Notes under the pieces: model-generated | Seen by the model: the letters and a program-made list of their open reading frames with translations, nothing else | What the model was told of the DNA's origin: nothing | Database searches by the model: none | Assembly: GCF_037479095.1 (NCBI RefSeq) | Contig: NZ_JBBGZW010000002.1 | Coordinates: forward strand, 558,001-622,000 | Source of the DNA: Pantoea nemavictus | Lineage (GTDB): Bacteria; Pseudomonadota; Gammaproteobacteria; Enterobacterales; Enterobacteriaceae | DNA length: 64,000 nucleotides | Direction: 5' to 3' | Program-made: the position numbers and the translations under genes | Shown here: positions 43,958 through 52,702 of the stretch, in pieces | How positions within the stretch are numbered: position 1 is the stretch's first letter | How the letters are laid out: the number at the start of each line of letters is the position of its first letter

Positions 43958-44596
43958 TTACTGTATGTCAGCGCCTTTTTCTCTGATCCAGGCACAGAAC
44001 ATCTCCGCCATGTCATGTGCATAGGCTTTAATCTCAGCGGCCGTGCGCGGCGATTCGGAAAAATGTTTACCCACATTGCCTAGCGTGCTGTTGATCAGAT
44101 CGGCGGCACGCGCCCGATCTTCCTCCTCCGAATGCGGCAGCAGTTCAAGCAGGAAATCACTGATAACGTTCTCGCCGGCGGCTTGTGCTTCCTGAACTTC
44201 CGGGGCATCGCGATAGAGCGGCGCGGCATCATTAAGCGCCGTGCGCATCGCAGCTTCTTCACATTCCGATTGCAAAAAAGCCAGAGTGAGATCGTGCAAA
44301 CGCTGGCACGGTGTAGCAGCGCTATTGCGTAATATCGCGCCTAATAGATTGCCGGTGCGCTGCCACTCTTCGCTTTGTAATCTGAAAAGAATAGCTGCCT
44401 TATTGGGAAAATATTGGTAAAGCGAGCCAATACTCACGCCCGCGCGCTCCGCCACGCGCGCGGTGGTAAAACGCGTGGCGCCTTCCTGCTCTAAAACCTG
44501 AGTAGCGGCTTGTAAAATAGCAGAAACCAACTCGCTGGAGCGCGCTTGCTTAGGCCGTTTTCTCTCAGAAATCTTAGCGTTACGTCTTTCCGTCAT
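43958..44596 (-). CDS. TetR family repressor
   Basis: 212 residues from ATG 44596 (MTERRNAKISERKRPKQARSS), which has GGAG 5 bases upstream; the longer open frame to 44713 is unlikely. HTH ILQAATQVLEQEGATRFTTARVAERAGVSIGSLYQYFPNKAAILFRL. Divergent from an O-methyltransferase gene 92 bases away, its probable target. Confidence 0.87.
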   Translation of the reverse strand: MTERRNAKISERKRPKQARSSELVSAILQAATQVLEQEGATRFTTARVAERAGVSIGSLYQYFPNKAAILFRLQSEEWQRTGNLLGAILRNSAATPCQRLHDLTLAFLQSECEEAAMRTALNDAAPLYRDAPEVQEAQAAGENVISDFLLELLPHSEEEDRARAADLINSTLGNVGKHFSESPRTAAEIKAYAHDMAEMFCAWIREKGADIQ

Positions 44597-44688
44597 CAGT
44601 AACTCCAGAACACGAATAGTGAAATGCGAATGATTCATCGTATTCTGTTCGCACAGCTTAATCCACTTTTTGATATACGGAAAAAACC

Positions 44689-45357
44689 ATGAACACCTTA
44701 ACCTCCGCGCCATTAGCCCCGCTGCTGAACTACCTATTTGAGCTCGCCGATAATATGGCCCATCCCACTAATGAAGCGTTTAGAACGATGTCTGACGCAG
44801 AGCAAAATCGCCTGCTGCGTAGCAAAACTGATTACATCGAACTGTATGCTCACCTGAAAGATGTGCCGCTGGCGATATCGCGCGAAACCGGCAAGTTGCT
44901 CTATATGCTGGCGCGCAGCAGCAGAGCAAAAACGATCATCGAGTTTGGCACCTCGTTTGGTATTTCCACGCTGCACTTAGCTGCAGCGCTACGTGATAAC
45001 GGCGGCGGTAACATCATCACCTGCGAATTCGAGCCGGGTAAAGTGGCTCTGGCGCGCAATCATTTTGCTGATGCCGGTGTCAGTGATCTGATTGAAGTGC
45101 GCGTGGGTGATGCGTTAGCCACCTTGAGCAGCGATTTACCTGCATCCATTGATATGCTGGTGCTGGACGGTGCGAAAGCGATCTATCCGGAGATTCTGGC
45201 GTTAGTGCAACCGTATTTGCGTCCTGGCGCGCTGATTGTCGCGGATGATGCCGACTTCAGCCCGGAATATCTCCAGCTGGTGCACGGCAGCGGCGAATTC
45301 ATCTCGCTGCCGTTTAATGATGGCGTGGAAGTGTCAGTATGGTTGGGGAAGCCGTAG
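44689..45357 (+). CDS. SAM-dependent O-methyltransferase (YrrM type)
   Basis: 222 residues. SAM motif I IIEFGTSFGISTLHLAAAL, acidic loop TCEFEPGKV, and MLVLDGAKAIYPEILALVQPYLRPGALIVADDA for the metal site region, the pattern of class I catechol-type O-methyltransferases. Divergent from a TetR repressor, which suggests induction by a phenolic compound. Substrate unknown. Confidence 0.83.
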   Translation: MNTLTSAPLAPLLNYLFELADNMAHPTNEAFRTMSDAEQNRLLRSKTDYIELYAHLKDVPLAISRETGKLLYMLARSSRAKTIIEFGTSFGISTLHLAAALRDNGGGNIITCEFEPGKVALARNHFADAGVSDLIEVRVGDALATLSSDLPASIDMLVLDGAKAIYPEILALVQPYLRPGALIVADDADFSPEYLQLVHGSGEFISLPFNDGVEVSVWLGKP

Positions 45358-45390
45358 GGAGCCCGGCAAGCCTCCCGCAGAGGTAACGTA

Positions 45391-46611
45391 TTAATTAAAC
45401 CACGGCTGGAACGGGTCGGGGAGTTCTACCCAGCGATCCGGCCCAGACGCCATCTCGTCATCGGTTAACAGCGCATTTTCCAGCTTGTCGCGCAGCAACG
45501 CTTCATCCATATCGATACCGATAAATACCAGTTCCTGGCGCGCATCACCGCTACCATCAACCCAGTTATCGAGAATGTACTGCAGGTTTTCTTCGTCCTG
45601 TGGCCAGCGCTCTTTCGGCACGCTGGCCCACCACATCCCCGCTAAGCCCTGACGTGACACACCACCCGCTTGTGACCATGAACCGGCATGACGTGGACGA
45701 CTGGCGAGCCAGAAATATCCTTTGGAGCGCACCACGCCGTTGAGCTCGTTTTCAATTACCTGGGAAAAACGCACTGGATGAAAAGGACGGCGCGCACGAA
45801 AGACAAAATTGTGAATGCCATACTCTTCGGTTTCCGGCGTGTGTTCGCCACGCAGCTCCTGCAGCCAGCCTGGCGCCTGCGCCGCAGCGTCAAAATCGAA
45901 TAATCCGGTGTTGAGTACCTGGTCCAGCTCCACTTTGCCATATGCAGAGGTGATGATATTGGCGCGCGGGTTGAGTGAGGTCAGAATCGCCATCAGATGC
46001 TCCTTTTCTGCCTCGTTTATTAGATCCGTTTTATTCAGGATCAGCACGTCGCAGAATTCGATTTGATCGACCAGCAGATCCACCACCGTGCGCTCATCTT
46101 CTGCACCTAGCGACTCACCACGTGACTGAATACTTTCATTTGATTCATAGTCGCGCAGGAAATTGAAACCATCGACCACCGTCACCATGGTGTCGAGCGA
46201 CGCCACTGCAGACAAACTCTGCCCTTCTTCATCGGCGAAGGTAAAGGTTTCGGCTACCGGCAGCGGTTCGGAAATCCCGGTGGATTCAATCACCAGGTTA
46301 TCGAAACGCCCCTCCTTTGCCAGACGGTTCACCTCCAGCAGCAAATCTTCACGCAGCGTGCAGCAGATGCAGCCATTGCTCATTTCCACTAGCTTCTCGT
46401 CGGTACGCGATAGCTCCGCCCCGCCGTCGCGCACCAGCGCAGCATCAATATTCACCTCGGACATATCGTTGACGATCACCGCCACGCGAAGGCCTTCGCG
46501 GTTATTGAGAATGTGGTTGAGCAGCGTGGTTTTACCCGCGCCGAGGAAACCGGAAAGCACGGTGACCGGCAGTTTTTTGTATTCGCGGGATGGATGGTTT
46601 TTTGCAGACAT
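45391..46611 (-). CDS. zigA: Zinc-associated COG0523 G3E GTPase, ZigA-like
   Basis: 406 residues from ATG 46611 (AAGGAG 5 bases upstream). Walker [13 protein letters not shown] near the N-terminus, the metal-binding CxCC motif in [18 protein letters not shown] for guanine binding, and a C-terminal CobW_C domain. A perfect palindromic Zur-type box 60 bases upstream supports a role as zinc metallochaperone under zinc limitation. Confidence 0.9.
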   Translation of the reverse strand: MSAKNHPSREYKKLPVTVLSGFLGAGKTTLLNHILNNREGLRVAVIVNDMSEVNIDAALVRDGGAELSRTDEKLVEMSNGCICCTLREDLLLEVNRLAKEGRFDNLVIESTGISEPLPVAETFTFADEEGQSLSAVASLDTMVTVVDGFNFLRDYESNESIQSRGESLGAEDERTVVDLLVDQIEFCDVLILNKTDLINEAEKEHLMAILTSLNPRANIITSAYGKVELDQVLNTGLFDFDAAAQAPGWLQELRGEHTPETEEYGIHNFVFRARRPFHPVRFSQVIENELNGVVRSKGYFWLASRPRHAGSWSQAGGVSRQGLAGMWWASVPKERWPQDEENLQYILDNWVDGSGDARQELVFIGIDMDEALLRDKLENALLTDDEMASGPDRWVELPDPFQPWFN

Positions 46612-46670
46612 GACAACTCCTTCAAAAGACAAAGTTCACAACATGGAAAGACAAAGGTGCTGATGTTTTC

Positions 46671-46688
46671 GTTATGTTATAACATAAC
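46671..46688. promoter_or_regulatory. Zur box upstream of zigA
   Basis: GTTATGTTATAACATAAC is a perfect 18-bp palindrome whose core ATGTTATAACAT matches the enterobacterial Zur operator type. It lies 60 bases upstream of the zigA start, so zinc-dependent repression is expected. Confidence 0.85.
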
Positions 46689-46759
46689 AATTAATATTGT
46701 CATTGAGGAATGTGGGTTGATTGCGGATAGCCGCTATAAAACCAGAGTGGGAGAGGAAA

Positions 46760-46778
46760 GGTGCGCATTGTGCGCACC
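46760..46778. repeat. GGTGCGCA palindromic unit
   Basis: GGTGCGCATTGTGCGCACC: arms GGTGCGCA/TGCGCACC around TTG, 14 bases after the stop of the binding-protein gene. Similar in core to the unit at 58185-58211, so it may be a REP-like element doubling as a terminator. Confidence 0.6.
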
Positions 46779-46791
46779 AGGCAAAAAAAGA

Positions 46792-47898
46792 TTACTGATT
46801 GTTGGGGTAGCTCAAGTCAATCGCGTCATCCGGCAAGGTAGTGAAGGTTTTCACGAGGGTGCGGAAATCTGCAGTCGGTGTCAGGTCGGCAAACTGCTGC
46901 GGATAAAGATCTTTCGCCAGAATTTCCATGCCAATGATGTTGTACGGGTGATTATAGAAGTGGTGATAAACGCCATATACGCGCCCTTCTTTCACCGGTT
47001 CGATCTGCGCTAAACCGGTGCGCTTCAAAAGCGTCTGGAAGGTTGCTTTAACTTCTTGCGGCTGGACGCCATAACCAAACGGCAGCACGTTGGCATTCGG
47101 ACGCTTAGAACCGGTCATGATGTAAACATCAGGTTTCATAGCGATGATCTTTTCCAGTGCCACAAACCCGGCATTACCCGGCAGCAACTCCGATCCAATA
47201 TTCTTCCCGCCCACCGCTTCCACCAGTCCACCCCAGCCGTTGTGGCTGTGCGTGAAGCAGCAGTTATCGCTATTACCGGCGATCGGTTCGATGAAGACGG
47301 TCGGCTTGTTTTTCACTTCAGCCACGCCTTTGCTAATGCGTGCAAATTTTTGCTGGTAGAAATCTGTGTAGGCGGCAGCCTGGCTTTCGCGATTCAACAC
47401 GTTACCCAGCAGCGTGACGCTCGGCGCAGTGTTCTGTGCCGGGTGCAGTTCGTAATCAACAAACACCACAGGAATATGCAGATTATTCAGGGTGCCGAGC
47501 ACGCCAGACTGCTGTAACGCCGGTTTGGCGCGCAGCTGCGCAATCATCAGGTCCGGCTTCTGCGCCAGTACGCTTTCAAGGTCGACCTGGCCCTGATCGT
47601 TAAAGCCCATATCAACAATTTTGCTTGCTTGCGGCCAGCGCCCTTTCAGCACATTCCAGAATTGCGTGTCCTGCTTTTTCGGCAAGTTGTTCCACGCTAC
47701 CACGCGCTTAAACGGATCGCCCCGATCGAGCAGCGCCAGCGTCAAGATGTCGCGCCCGTCCTGCAAGATGATGTGCTGCGGCTCTTTGCTGATAGTTTGC
47801 GTGTTGCCGTCCATATCGGTGACGGTGAGCGGATAGGTGGTGGCGGCAGCCGCCGTTGAAGCCAGTAACCCCATTGCCAAAAGCAGGCGCGTTTTCAT
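46792..47898 (-). CDS. Iron-siderophore ABC transporter binding protein (FecB/BtuF class, YiuA-like)
   Basis: 368 residues with a signal peptide (MKTRLLLAMGLLASTAAAA). Class III binding-protein pattern: TVTDMDGNTQTISKEPQHIIL, PDLMIAQLRAKPALQQSGVL, IPVVFVDYELHPAQNT, FIEPIAGNSDNCCFTHSHNGWGGLVEAVGG. It resembles Yersinia YiuA. No permease or ATPase gene adjoins it, so partners must be elsewhere. A Fur-type box overlaps its promoter. Confidence 0.83.
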   Translation of the reverse strand: MKTRLLLAMGLLASTAAAATTYPLTVTDMDGNTQTISKEPQHIILQDGRDILTLALLDRGDPFKRVVAWNNLPKKQDTQFWNVLKGRWPQASKIVDMGFNDQGQVDLESVLAQKPDLMIAQLRAKPALQQSGVLGTLNNLHIPVVFVDYELHPAQNTAPSVTLLGNVLNRESQAAAYTDFYQQKFARISKGVAEVKNKPTVFIEPIAGNSDNCCFTHSHNGWGGLVEAVGGKNIGSELLPGNAGFVALEKIIAMKPDVYIMTGSKRPNANVLPFGYGVQPQEVKATFQTLLKRTGLAQIEPVKEGRVYGVYHHFYNHPYNIIGMEILAKDLYPQQFADLTPTADFRTLVKTFTTLPDDAIDLSYPNNQ

Positions 47899-47919
47899 GC
47901 CAAAACTCCGTGGTAAGAA

Positions 47920-47938
47920 GAATAGTTATTATTATCAA
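47920..47938. promoter_or_regulatory. Fur-type box upstream of the siderophore-binding gene
   Basis: Read on the minus strand, GATAATAATAACTATTC resembles the Fur consensus GATAATGATAATCATTATC, with most positions matching. It lies 22 bases upstream of the start codon. Iron repression is likely. Confidence 0.65.
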
Positions 47939-48014
47939 TTACCTTAACACAACCTTAAGTGACGGAAATAAACGCCACTTCAATCAGTTGTAACGGAGTT
48001 TTGCATTTGGCTGG

Positions 48015-48767
48015 CTAGGTGAAATCTGACAGCTTTTGCCCTGAAGTGATCAATTCCTGTAGCAGCATCTGACGCCGTTCCTGCGGCGTATCGCGACTAA
48101 CCATAAAGCAGATCGCCGCCACCGCCTGGCCGCTGCGCGAACGGATAGGCGCCGCCATGCAGCAGGTGAAGCTCTCGGACAACCCTTCTGTCATGCAGTA
48201 GCCGAGTTTACCGGCATGATGGATTTCATCGAGAAACGCCTGTTTGTCGAGAATCTGACCGCTGGCCAGACGATAATCCTCTTCGGGGATCAGCTCCAGG
48301 ATTGCGCTATCTGACCAATTACTTAGCAGCAAACGGCCCGTTGCCGTCCAGGTAATCGGCACGCGCACGCCAATATCAGAGGTGATTTTAAATGGATGCG
48401 CATTACTTTCAGAAAGTACCACGGTGTATTTGTTGCCTTCCAGCATACAGAGCTGAACGGTTTCACCGTGTCGCGCCACAATCTCCACCATCAGCTGATG
48501 TGCCCGGCGAATCAGATCATTTTGCGCCATATAATCCGCACCGTAGTAGTGCATCTCCCGGCCAAAAAACACCGCGCCCTCTGCATCCAGCTCAACTAAA
48601 CCGGCTTCACTCAGCAGGCTGACTAATTCATAAATGCTGGATCGCGGCGCACCTGTCGCTTCGATCAGATCGCGCATTGACATCGGTTGGCGAGCGCTAT
48701 GCAACTGCCGAAATATATCGATAACCCGGTCAACGCCGCGCGCCCGCGAGGGTTTTTCATCCGGCAT
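48015..48767 (-). CDS. IclR family regulator of the RidA/ABC/deaminase unit
   Basis: 250 residues from ATG 48767, with GGAG 8 bases upstream. Winged helix GVDRVIDIFRQLHSARQPMSMRDLIEATGAPRSSIYELVSLLSEAGLVEL and the IclR effector domain with ITWTATGRLLLS and LSESFTCCMAAPIRSRSGQAVAAICF. Divergent from ridA and the downstream importer and deaminase genes, so it is the probable regulator of that unit. Confidence 0.87.
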   Translation of the reverse strand: MPDEKPSRARGVDRVIDIFRQLHSARQPMSMRDLIEATGAPRSSIYELVSLLSEAGLVELDAEGAVFFGREMHYYGADYMAQNDLIRRAHQLMVEIVARHGETVQLCMLEGNKYTVVLSESNAHPFKITSDIGVRVPITWTATGRLLLSNWSDSAILELIPEEDYRLASGQILDKQAFLDEIHHAGKLGYCMTEGLSESFTCCMAAPIRSRSGQAVAAICFMVSRDTPQERRQMLLQELITSGQKLSDFT

Positions 48768-48933
48768 ACACTCACTCTCCTGTTGCACTGATACCAATAG
48801 TTAAGGCGATAAAAGAAAAACATCATACACCGTACACCTGCTTTTACCCATCCCGGATTAAATAAAAATTAATTATGACCACTTTATTAATGCGTTCAGT
48901 TTTGGGGCCTCATTATGGCGCATTGCATCTCTA

Positions 48934-48948
48934 CGATTTTTATAAAAT
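48934..48948. promoter_or_regulatory. AT-rich palindrome in the IclR/RidA divergent region
   Basis: GATTTTTATAAAATC: 6-bp perfect arms around TAT. It lies in the 391-base divergent region, which holds no gene. Possible second operator. Confidence 0.35.
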
Positions 48949-49100
48949 CACGATAGCCATCACACTATAATTTTTAATTCTTACTCACAGAGTTTTATTT
49001 TGCGATCCCGACGACATCACAAAAAATTAAATAGCCTTTCACATATTGCAAATGAAAACGTCCTGTGCAAATCTTGCCCTATCCGGTATTGCAGATAACA

Positions 49101-49116
49101 GTCTGGTATACCAGAC
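49101..49116. promoter_or_regulatory. Perfect 16-bp palindrome upstream of ridA
   Basis: GTCTGGTATACCAGAC lies 43 bases before the ridA start and is flanked by A on both sides. TGGTATACCA cores are common in operators of GntR and some IclR regulators. It is the best operator candidate for the divergent IclR protein. Confidence 0.7.
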
Positions 49117-49158
49117 AACACAGAATGCGCGTCCATGCGCAAAAAGGAGCAGCAGGGA

Positions 49159-49551
49159 ATGACGATTAAACGTTATGGCGTTGAAGGCGGAACAGGAACC
49201 GGCGGGCAAAAATTACCGTTCGCTCGGGCAGTTGAGGCTGATGGCTGGCTCTATATCTCCGGCCAAACCCCGATGCGCGACGGTGAAGTGGTAGAAGGCG
49301 GCATCATCGAACAGACGCAGCTAGCCTTCGAGAACTGCCTGACCATCATGCGCGAAGCCGGTTACCGTGTAGAAGATGTGGTATACGTTACTGCCGTATT
49401 AACCGACGCACGCTATTTCAGTTCATTCAATAAAGTATTCAGTGAGATATTCAGTGGCAATCCGCCAGCGCGTATTTGTAGCGTGCAGGATTTGGTCGTC
49501 GACTGCAAAGTTGAAGTAGATATGAAATGTTTCCGCGCCGACCGTAAATAA
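49159..49551 (+). CDS. RidA/YjgF/Rid family enamine/imine deaminase
   Basis: 130 residues from ATG 49159; AAAGGAG lies upstream. Rid-family pattern PFARAVEADGWLYISGQTPMRDGEVVEGGIIEQTQLAFENCLTIMREAGY, with the active-site arginine in PPARICSVQDLVVDCKVEVDM. It would hydrolyse the 2-aminoacrylate-type intermediates produced by PLP deaminases, which fits the deaminase gene at the end of this unit. It is probably a Rid2-7 subgroup paralogue, not housekeeping RidA. Confidence 0.85.
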   Translation: MTIKRYGVEGGTGTGGQKLPFARAVEADGWLYISGQTPMRDGEVVEGGIIEQTQLAFENCLTIMREAGYRVEDVVYVTAVLTDARYFSSFNKVFSEIFSGNPPARICSVQDLVVDCKVEVDMKCFRADRK

Positions 49552-49694
49552 TTATTACCGTTAAATCAGGCTGGCGAAATTTTACTTTCCGCGCTCACAC
49601 CAGGACAGCCTGTTATTAATTGATGCCTTTCTATTTTGCTGTTGAATAACGGCAATAAGCCGTCTCGTCAAAATTTTTTTAAGAGAGCATAGAT

Positions 49695-50531
49695 ATGAAA
49701 ACAACATCGCTAAAAACAGGCGTCAAGGCGGTAGCCAGTGCGCTGGTATTACTGACTGTGGCGGGTTGTACGCCAACGGAAGAAAAAAAAGAAGCCGGTG
49801 CGGCACCGCAATCGGCCCTGCAAAGCGTATTGCAGCGTGGCACCTTGCGCGTGGGTGATTGCCTGAGCTTCGCACCGTTTGGTTTTTACGATAAAGACGG
49901 CAACCCGGATGGCTACGATGTTGACCTTGCCAAAGCGCTGGCCAAAGAGATGGGCGTGAAGCTGGAAATGGTCAATACCACCAGCGCCAACCGTATTCCT
50001 AATCTGCAAACCAATAAAGTGGATGTTGTGTTCTGTAATTTCACTCGCAATCTGGAGCGCGCCAAAGAGATTGGTTTCACTCATCCGTATGTGGTGGCCA
50101 GTGAAGCGATGCTGGTACGCAAAAATAGCGGCATTCAATCGGCCCACGACATGGGCGGCAAAACCATTGCCACAGTGAAAGGCTCGACCAACGGCGACGA
50201 AGTGCGCAACCTGGGTATCGACGTGAAGATTCAGGAATATGACTCATCGCAGGCGGCGATTCTCGCGGTGAAACAGGGCCAGGCCGATGCGATGATCGAG
50301 GATAACAACTTCCTCGCCTATCAGGCCAAGCTCGACCCCACCTTAACCGTCACCAACGAAGCGCTGGTGCCGCTGGAGTACAACGCTTTCGGCGTGAAAC
50401 AGGGTGACCAGGTGTGGACCAACTATCTAAACGAATTCCTGTTTGAAATTAACGCCTCTGGCGAAAACGCTCAGCTGTATCAGAAATGGTTTGGTAACAA
50501 ACCGGCCTACCCGCTGAATCCGCAATTTTGA
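49695..50531 (+). CDS. Amino acid ABC transporter binding lipoprotein
   Basis: 278 residues with a lipoprotein signal: LVLLTVAGC, lipidated cysteine at 25. SBP_bac_3 pattern: LRVGDCLSFAPFGFYDKDGNPDGYDVDLAKALAKEMGVKLEMVNTTSANRIPNLQTNKVDVVFCNFTRNLERAKEIGFTHPYV. The ligand is probably an amino acid. The gene lies 143 bases after ridA and 49 before the first permease. Confidence 0.88.
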   Translation: MKTTSLKTGVKAVASALVLLTVAGCTPTEEKKEAGAAPQSALQSVLQRGTLRVGDCLSFAPFGFYDKDGNPDGYDVDLAKALAKEMGVKLEMVNTTSANRIPNLQTNKVDVVFCNFTRNLERAKEIGFTHPYVVASEAMLVRKNSGIQSAHDMGGKTIATVKGSTNGDEVRNLGIDVKIQEYDSSQAAILAVKQGQADAMIEDNNFLAYQAKLDPTLTVTNEALVPLEYNAFGVKQGDQVWTNYLNEFLFEINASGENAQLYQKWFGNKPAYPLNPQF

Positions 50532-50580
50532 TGGCACGCGGTGCGGCAGTTGATGCTGCGCCGCCCCAAGGAGCAGAACC

Positions 50581-51318
50581 ATGAGTTATCAATGGCTAAC
50601 CCTGTGGCGCTATGCCGACACCTTCTTCGAAGCCGCATGGCTGACCCTTCAGGTGACGCTTCTGGCGTTCGGGCTGGCGGTCGTTCTCGGCTTGCTGTCT
50701 GCGCTGGCAAAATCGTCGCCGCTGGCGCCGCTGCGCTGGATCAGCCACTGCTATGTGGAGTTCATCCGTAATACACCGGTGCTATTGCAGATTTTCATCA
50801 TCTTCTTTGGCCTGCCTTCGCTCGGCATCACCATGAGCGCCTTTACCGCAGGTGTACTGGCGCTGGGGATAAACGTCGGTGCGTATCTCTCCGAAACCTT
50901 CCGTGCGGGTATTCAGTCGGTGCCGAAAGGCCAGCTCGAAGCCGCATGGGTGCTGGGTATTCCGCGTCGTCAGGTGTTTCTCACCGTCGTGCTGCCACAG
51001 GCGGCCCGCGCGGTGTGGCCAGCCATCATCAACAACCTGATTCAACTACTGCTCGGCACCTCACTTTTGTCAGCGATTGCGCTGCCAGAACTGACCGGCA
51101 CCGCCACGGTAATCAACGCACGGACGCTACTGTATATCCAAACCTTCAGCGTGGTTGCGCTGGTTTATCTGGTATTGAGTAATTTGTTCTCATGGTTGGG
51201 CACGGTTGCAGGACGGCGCATGTTCCACCCGCCGCTGGTGACACCAGTAAAAAAGTCCGCCTGGTGGTGGGCAAGAAAATGGCTGACTAATCCGATGAAG
51301 CGGGAGAACGCGCTATGA
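50581..51318 (+). CDS. Amino acid ABC transporter permease (HisM/GlnP type)
   Basis: 245 residues, AAGGAG upstream. Family motif FIRNTPVLLQIFIIFFGLPSLGI and AYLSETFRAGIQSVPKGQLEAAWVLGIPRRQVFLTVVLPQAARAVWPAI. Five to six helices. Its stop overlaps the next permease start as ATGA. Confidence 0.9.
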   Translation: MSYQWLTLWRYADTFFEAAWLTLQVTLLAFGLAVVLGLLSALAKSSPLAPLRWISHCYVEFIRNTPVLLQIFIIFFGLPSLGITMSAFTAGVLALGINVGAYLSETFRAGIQSVPKGQLEAAWVLGIPRRQVFLTVVLPQAARAVWPAIINNLIQLLLGTSLLSAIALPELTGTATVINARTLLYIQTFSVVALVYLVLSNLFSWLGTVAGRRMFHPPLVTPVKKSAWWWARKWLTNPMKRENAL

Positions 51319-51959
51319 ATGACCTCATTTTCAGTTCGTTACCGATTCTGTTGAAAGGATTGGGTATCACGCTACTGCTGTCCTTCGCCGCAATTATTGG
51401 CAGTACGCTACTCGGCCTACTGGCTGCGGTGCTGCGCACCAGCCGCTTGCCGGTTGCCAAACAAATCGCTGTTATCTACACCGAACTGTTTCGCGGTACG
51501 CCGGTGCTGATCACACTGATGTTCATCTACTTCGGTGTGGCCTATTTTGGCTATGACATCAACCTGTTTGCCGCCGGGATTCTGGGCCTGAGCATCTATC
51601 AAGGCGCGTATATCGCCGAAGTATTTCGTGCCGGCATTGAAGCGGTGCCGAAAGGCCAGTGGGAAGTGTCATGGATTCTTGGGCTGTCAAAGCGCCAGAC
51701 GTTTATCAACGTCATCCTGCCGCAAACGCGCGGCATCGTGCTGCCGCCGCTGGCGGGTCAATATCTTTCGCTGATTAAAGACACCTCGATTGTCAGCATG
51801 ATCGGCATGTCCGAACTGATGCATCAGGGCCAGGCGATTGTCGATCGTATCGGCCAGCCGGTGGTGGTTTATGGCCTGGTGGCCCTGCTCTATTTCGCCA
51901 TCTGCTTCCCGCTTTCCCGTTGGGTACAACATCATCAAACCAGGAGCCAAATTTCATGA
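51315..51959 (+). CDS. Amino acid ABC transporter permease, second subunit
   Basis: 214 residues. [23 protein letters not shown] and [71 protein letters not shown]: the typical polar amino acid permease loop. It overlaps neighbours by ATGA at both ends, so the three transporter genes are translationally coupled. Confidence 0.9.
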   Translation: MNDLIFSSLPILLKGLGITLLLSFAAIIGSTLLGLLAAVLRTSRLPVAKQIAVIYTELFRGTPVLITLMFIYFGVAYFGYDINLFAAGILGLSIYQGAYIAEVFRAGIEAVPKGQWEVSWILGLSKRQTFINVILPQTRGIVLPPLAGQYLSLIKDTSIVSMIGMSELMHQGQAIVDRIGQPVVVYGLVALLYFAICFPLSRWVQHHQTRSQIS

Positions 51960-52693
51960 GCAAATCCGCCATTACGCTGAGCCGGATCACCAAATCTTTT
52001 GGCTCAACCCAGGTATTGAAAGAGATCAGCCTTGATGTTTCGCCGGGAGAAGTGCTGGTGCTGATTGGCGCCTCCGGTTCCGGCAAAAGTACCGTACTGC
52101 GTATTATGAGCGGGCTGGAAGTGGCCGACGGCGGCGAAGTTTGGGTTAACGCAGTGCCGCTGCACGAACGCAAGCGTGCCAGCGAAATCTGCGGTCACGT
52201 CGGCATGGTGTTCCAGCAGTTCAATCTCTTCCCGCATAAAACCGCGCTCGGCAACGTCACGCTGGCGCTGATCAAAGCGCAAAAGCTGTCAGAAGCCGAA
52301 GCCAACAAACGCGGAATGGCTGCGTTGACGCGCGTTGGGCTCGCTGAACGCGCGCATCACTATCCGGCACAACTCTCCGGCGGGCAGCAGCAGCGCGTAG
52401 CGATTGCCCGCGCGCTGGCGGTGGAGCCGAAAATCATGTTCTTCGATGAAGCCACCTCGGCATTGGATCCGGAATTGGTGGGTGAAGTGATGGAAGTGAT
52501 GCGCAGCCTGGCGCGCGAAGGCATGACGATGGTGGTGGTCACGCACGAAATGGGCTTTGCGCGTAAAACCGCCGACCGCGTGGTGTTTATGGATCAAGGC
52601 GTGATTGCTGAACAGGGTTCGCCCGAGCAGATTTTCGTTAATCCGCAGAATCCGCGCACCCAGCAGTTTTTGTCCCGCGTACTTGAGCATTAA
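51956..52693 (+). CDS. Amino acid ABC transporter ATP-binding protein (GlnQ/HisP type)
   Basis: 245 residues from ATG 51956, which overlaps the permease stop; AGGAG lies upstream. Walker [11 protein letters not shown]-loop [17 protein letters not shown], signature [15 protein letters not shown], Walker [17 protein letters not shown] and H-loop [10 protein letters not shown]. Confidence 0.94.
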   Translation: MSKSAITLSRITKSFGSTQVLKEISLDVSPGEVLVLIGASGSGKSTVLRIMSGLEVADGGEVWVNAVPLHERKRASEICGHVGMVFQQFNLFPHKTALGNVTLALIKAQKLSEAEANKRGMAALTRVGLAERAHHYPAQLSGGQQQRVAIARALAVEPKIMFFDEATSALDPELVGEVMEVMRSLAREGMTMVVVTHEMGFARKTADRVVFMDQGVIAEQGSPEQIFVNPQNPRTQQFLSRVLEH

Positions 52694-52702
52694 GGAGGAG
52701 CT

